This document shows, one piece after another, positions 61,607-64,000 of a stretch of 64,000 nt of DNA (positions are counted from its first letter, which is position 1; every line of letters starts with the position of its first letter). This DNA comes from an uncultured Actinomycetes bacterium (lineage in GTDB: Bacteria > Actinomycetota > Actinomycetes > Nanopelagicales > Nanopelagicaceae). The notes below the pieces were generated by a model. The model saw only the letters and a list, made by a program, of their open reading frames with translations. It searched no databases and was not told where the DNA came from. Both the position numbers and the translations under genes were made by a program. The stretch spans positions 1 through 64,000 of the forward strand of contig CAIJOY010000039.1 in assembly GCA_903822425.1 (NCBI GenBank), in the 5' to 3' direction.

Positions 61607-62725
61607 ATGACAACCCTTGACACACGCACCTCTATGAAAATTCGTACTGCCAAAGAGTGCGACTTTGATGTTGTCGCCTTGGGTGAAGTCATGCTCCGTC
61701 TAGACCCTGGTGAGGGACGCGTTCGCACTGCTCGCCACTTTGCAGCATATGAAGGCGGGGGTGAATATAACGTTGCACGCGGATTACGCCGTTGTTTTGG
61801 ATTACGTGGGGCTGTGGTTACCGCTCTTGCTGATAATGAGGTTGGCCGTCTTGTCGAGGATTTCATGCTTACTGGAGGTTTAGATCTTTCCTATGTGAAG
61901 TGGGTGAAATACGACGGAATTGGTCGAACTGTTCGTAATGGATTGAATTTTACCGAACGTGGTTTTGGTGTACGCGGAGCAGTAGGAGTGAGTGATCGGG
62001 GAAATACTGCGATCTCACAGATGAAACCAACCGATGTCGATTGGAACGCTCTTTTTGGGCGCGGAGTTCGATGGTTTCACACGGGTGGAATATTTGCAGC
62101 ACTATCTGATTCATCAGCTGATGTTGCAGAGGCGGCGATGAAGGCAGCAAGGGCTAATAACACAATTGTTTCCTATGACCTTAACTATCGCCCATCTTTG
62201 TGGGAGAGCATCGGTGGCCAAGAGCGCGCTCGCGAAGTAAATAAGCGTCTTGCCAAATATGTTGATGTCATGATCGGTAACGAAGAAGATTTCACGGCAA
62301 GTTTAGGTTTTGAGATTGAAGGAGTCGACGAACATCTCACCGATTTGGATACAAGCAGCTTTAAGACGATGATCAAAGAGGCATCAACGGCTTATCCAAA
62401 TTTTCAAGTGGTCGCCACAACGCTGCGAGGCGTTAAGAGTGCATCTCGTAATGATTGGGCAGCCATTGCGTGGTCGCGTGCAGAGGGTTTTGCGCAATCA
62501 ACACCTCGCAAAGATATGGAGATCTTGGATCGAGTGGGAGGCGGTGACTCATTTGCCTCTGGTTTGGCCTATGGATTGATGGAGTTGGGCACAATCGCCC
62601 AGGCAGTTGAATACGGCGCAGCACATGGTGCACTTGCTATGACAACTCCGGGTGATACTTCTATGGCCACTTTAGATGAAGTGAAGAAACTAGTTGGCGG
62701 CGGCAGCGCTCGAGTAATTCGCTAA
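61607..62725 (+). CDS. PfkB-family sugar kinase, KDG-kinase-like (second copy type)
   Basis: A 372-residue ribokinase-fold kinase, longer than KdgK at 45300. It opens with FDVVALGEVMLRLDPGEGRVR, of which DVVALGEVMLRLDPGEG is the KdgK-like start. YEGGGEYNVARGLRRCFG is the substrate motif, SYDLNYRPSLW follows the lid, and DRVGGGDSFASGL holds the catalytic Asp. The Asp-x-Asn-x-Arg pattern again points to 2-keto-3-deoxy-sugar acids. It is monocistronic with its own palindrome upstream. It could phosphorylate KDG, 2-keto-3-deoxygalactonate or another ketose. Confidence 0.82.
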   Translation: MTTLDTRTSMKIRTAKECDFDVVALGEVMLRLDPGEGRVRTARHFAAYEGGGEYNVARGLRRCFGLRGAVVTALADNEVGRLVEDFMLTGGLDLSYVKWVKYDGIGRTVRNGLNFTERGFGVRGAVGVSDRGNTAISQMKPTDVDWNALFGRGVRWFHTGGIFAALSDSSADVAEAAMKAARANNTIVSYDLNYRPSLWESIGGQERAREVNKRLAKYVDVMIGNEEDFTASLGFEIEGVDEHLTDLDTSSFKTMIKEASTAYPNFQVVATTLRGVKSASRNDWAAIAWSRAEGFAQSTPRKDMEILDRVGGGDSFASGLAYGLMELGTIAQAVEYGAAHGALAMTTPGDTSMATLDEVKKLVGGGSARVIR

Positions 62726-62821
62726 TCTAATTCTTTATTCGTCTTTTCAGATGCAGTGCGCAGTTTATTTGCGCCTGATTAATTTCTTCGAGTGCTCTGC
62801 GGTGGGAAAACAAGTGCCTAG

Positions 62822-62864
62822 AACGAGTCCTTAAACGAGTCCTTAAACGAGTCCTTAAACGAGT
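62822..62864. repeat. 12-bp tandem repeat
   Basis: AACGAGTCCTTA occurs three times in a row (62822, 62834, 62846), followed by AACGAGT. The array is non-coding, between the kinase and the last gene, about 65 bp upstream of its -10 box. The rest of 62726-62927 shows no clear feature. Confidence 0.85.
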
Positions 62865-62927
62865 GGCTAGAAGTCGTGCTAGTTCGGGTTTTGCACCTTT
62901 GCCCACCTGATTTTTGCCTCAATCACC

Positions 62928-62933
62928 TAGACT
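62928..62933 (+). promoter_or_regulatory. -10 box, leaderless secreted protein gene
   Basis: TAGACT ends 7 nt before GTG 62941. Confidence 0.45.
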
Positions 62934-62940
62934 TATCGGC

Positions 62941-64000
62941 GTGAATCCATTGAAGTTAAGAATGTTCTCCCTACTTGCAATTGTGGTTCTAACCTTTTCA
63001 TTTGCACCGTCAATCCACGCTTCAGTTGATTTTCCACCCGCATCTATTGGCAGCGGCTTTTCCGAACCATATTCAACACCTGAGTGGTCACTCTCTAAAA
63101 TTACTGGTTACAAACCATTAGCCCCAGGAAAAGTTGGACAAGGCGATCATCCATTGTGCGCTTCGGCAAGTGATGCGCATTGCGCCGACTCAGCTGGGAT
63201 ACTTGCAGATCTTGTGGTGCCTCCTTGCTATACGCCCACAGATCGTTTCTGTATTGAAGGCTTGGAAATGTCTGTCGAAGGTTCCCCAGTGGTACCAGGG
63301 CAACTAGTTCGTGAATTAAAAACCGCTGCTACCAGCCCTGGCGATCCTGCGTCAGGATTACCAAAAGGTGGTTCAGCAAGCATCTGGACTACTCCAACGA
63401 TGCATCAAGGTGGGGCCAATACCTATGCCGTTGTCGTAACGGGCTCTTATTATAAATCTAAAGAACAATCACAATTTGGTGCATTTCGATTTTCTGCAAG
63501 TGTGTACCCGGTTAACCTTAACCCTGGTGCTTATTGCGGTTTTGAAATGTATGAAGTGATCGATCAATTCGGAGAACAAAATTTCTCTTCTCGCATGGTC
63601 GGTAACAACTGTGCAAACCAGTTTGCAGACCATTGCATATTGACGGAATCTGGAACATGTGTTGTACCTGCAGAGTACGCACCAAATAGTCGGGTTGCAC
63701 TCTCACTAAGAATGGACAACAAAGTTACTGGCTGGCTGTTTGGACGCATGAAGGATGTTGATATGAAATCAACTGCGTTGGATAGTAAGAATAATCTTTT
63801 AAGAGTTGAGGCAACTTCGCTGAATTTGATGTCCGCCAAAGCCTGGGTTACAAAAAAGGAAGCCCCTAATTACAAGCTACTCTGGGAAGATATTACGACA
63901 AAGTGGTTTTTGACCAAAGCGGCATTTGATGAATGGGTAGCAAATCCTGGGAGCGGATGGGGAGACATGCTGCCCGTCGGGAGCTTCAAACAATTCGCGA
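62941..64000 (+). CDS. Secreted protein of unknown function (partial, 3' end off window)
   Basis: An open frame from GTG 62941 to the right edge, 353 codons without a stop. It begins MNPLKLRMFSLLAIVVLTFS and has a Sec signal peptide ending near IHA (residue about 28). The mature part is rich in Ser, Pro and Gly and holds several Cys pairs (HPLCASASDAHCADSAG, CYTPTDRFC, NCANQFADHC, SGTCVVP), fitting an extracytoplasmic disulfide-bonded protein. I recognise no named domain. It may be a surface or adhesin-like protein. Confidence 0.8.
   Translation, partial: MNPLKLRMFSLLAIVVLTFSFAPSIHASVDFPPASIGSGFSEPYSTPEWSLSKITGYKPLAPGKVGQGDHPLCASASDAHCADSAGILADLVVPPCYTPTDRFCIEGLEMSVEGSPVVPGQLVRELKTAATSPGDPASGLPKGGSASIWTTPTMHQGGANTYAVVVTGSYYKSKEQSQFGAFRFSASVYPVNLNPGAYCGFEMYEVIDQFGEQNFSSRMVGNNCANQFADHCILTESGTCVVPAEYAPNSRVALSLRMDNKVTGWLFGRMKDVDMKSTALDSKNNLLRVEATSLNLMSAKAWVTKKEAPNYKLLWEDITTKWFLTKAAFDEWVANPGSGWGDMLPVGSFKQFA

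Overview
The window reads as a chromosomal piece of a streamlined, moderate-G+C actinobacterium. Gene content and style fit the freshwater acI / Nanopelagicales type (inference; no 16S rRNA or marker tree is available here). The support is: the actinobacterial housekeeping order leuA-recO-uppS-zur-glyS-dus-dgt-dnaG, a GlnA2-type glutamine synthetase, very short intergenic gaps, many stop/start overlaps (ATGA, TAATG), and many genes whose start codon lies 5-9 nt behind a TAnnnT -10 box, which implies leaderless mRNAs. I see no insertion sequence, prophage, CRISPR array or rRNA. One tRNA (Asn, GUU) is present.

Layout. 1-1732: a Lys/Arg/Ala/Pro repeat protein (partial) and an MFS permease. 1797-6550: NAD synthetase, then cysK-cysE behind a cysteine-rich leader peptide, then glnA. 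6665-9503: a Gfo/Idh/MocA oxidoreductase and leuA behind a leucine-rich leader peptide with an attenuator. 9525-18399: recO, uppS, a convergent zupT-zur pair with a Zur-box promoter, glyS, dus, a YdcF-like gene, dgt and dnaG. 18462-20919: tRNA-Asn, a DoxX-Rieske fusion, an HtrA-type protease and an ACT protein. 20903-28260 (minus strand): galK, galE, galT, glpK, a secreted GH25 lysozyme, a small DnaX-C-like protein and an orphan LuxR-type response regulator.

28544-48401 is a sugar-acid catabolic island. It encodes a CUT1 sugar ABC importer (binding lipoprotein plus three permeases, two of them tandem paralogues, no local ATPase), a cytoplasmic GH43 glycosidase and an esterase, an SMP-30 lactonase, dehydrogenases, uronate isomerase UxaC, a fructuronate/tagaturonate reductase, a three-gene UxaA-type dehydratase, KDG kinase and KDPG aldolase. 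Alongside lie an IlvD/Edd dehydratase and a FAH-family protein that could form a Weimberg-like branch. Together these suggest uptake of hemicellulose- or pectin-like oligosaccharides, cytoplasmic hydrolysis, and conversion of uronates and pentonates to pyruvate, glyceraldehyde-3-phosphate and possibly 2-oxoglutarate.

49178-58855 (minus strand) is one tightly coupled operon: a peptide-type ABC importer followed by an aldehyde dehydrogenase, an SDR, an amidase-signature hydrolase and a P1/S58 N-terminal hydrolase with an NTT motif. It looks like uptake and amide-bond cleavage of an oligoamide, followed by oxidation. 59026-62725: glycolate oxidase subunits (glcF, glcD) and a second KDG-kinase-like PfkB protein. 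62941-64000: the start of a secreted protein running off the window. The best candidates for something new are the UxaA-type gene trio with reciprocally degenerate halves, the amidase/S58 operon, and the free-standing DnaX-C-like protein.
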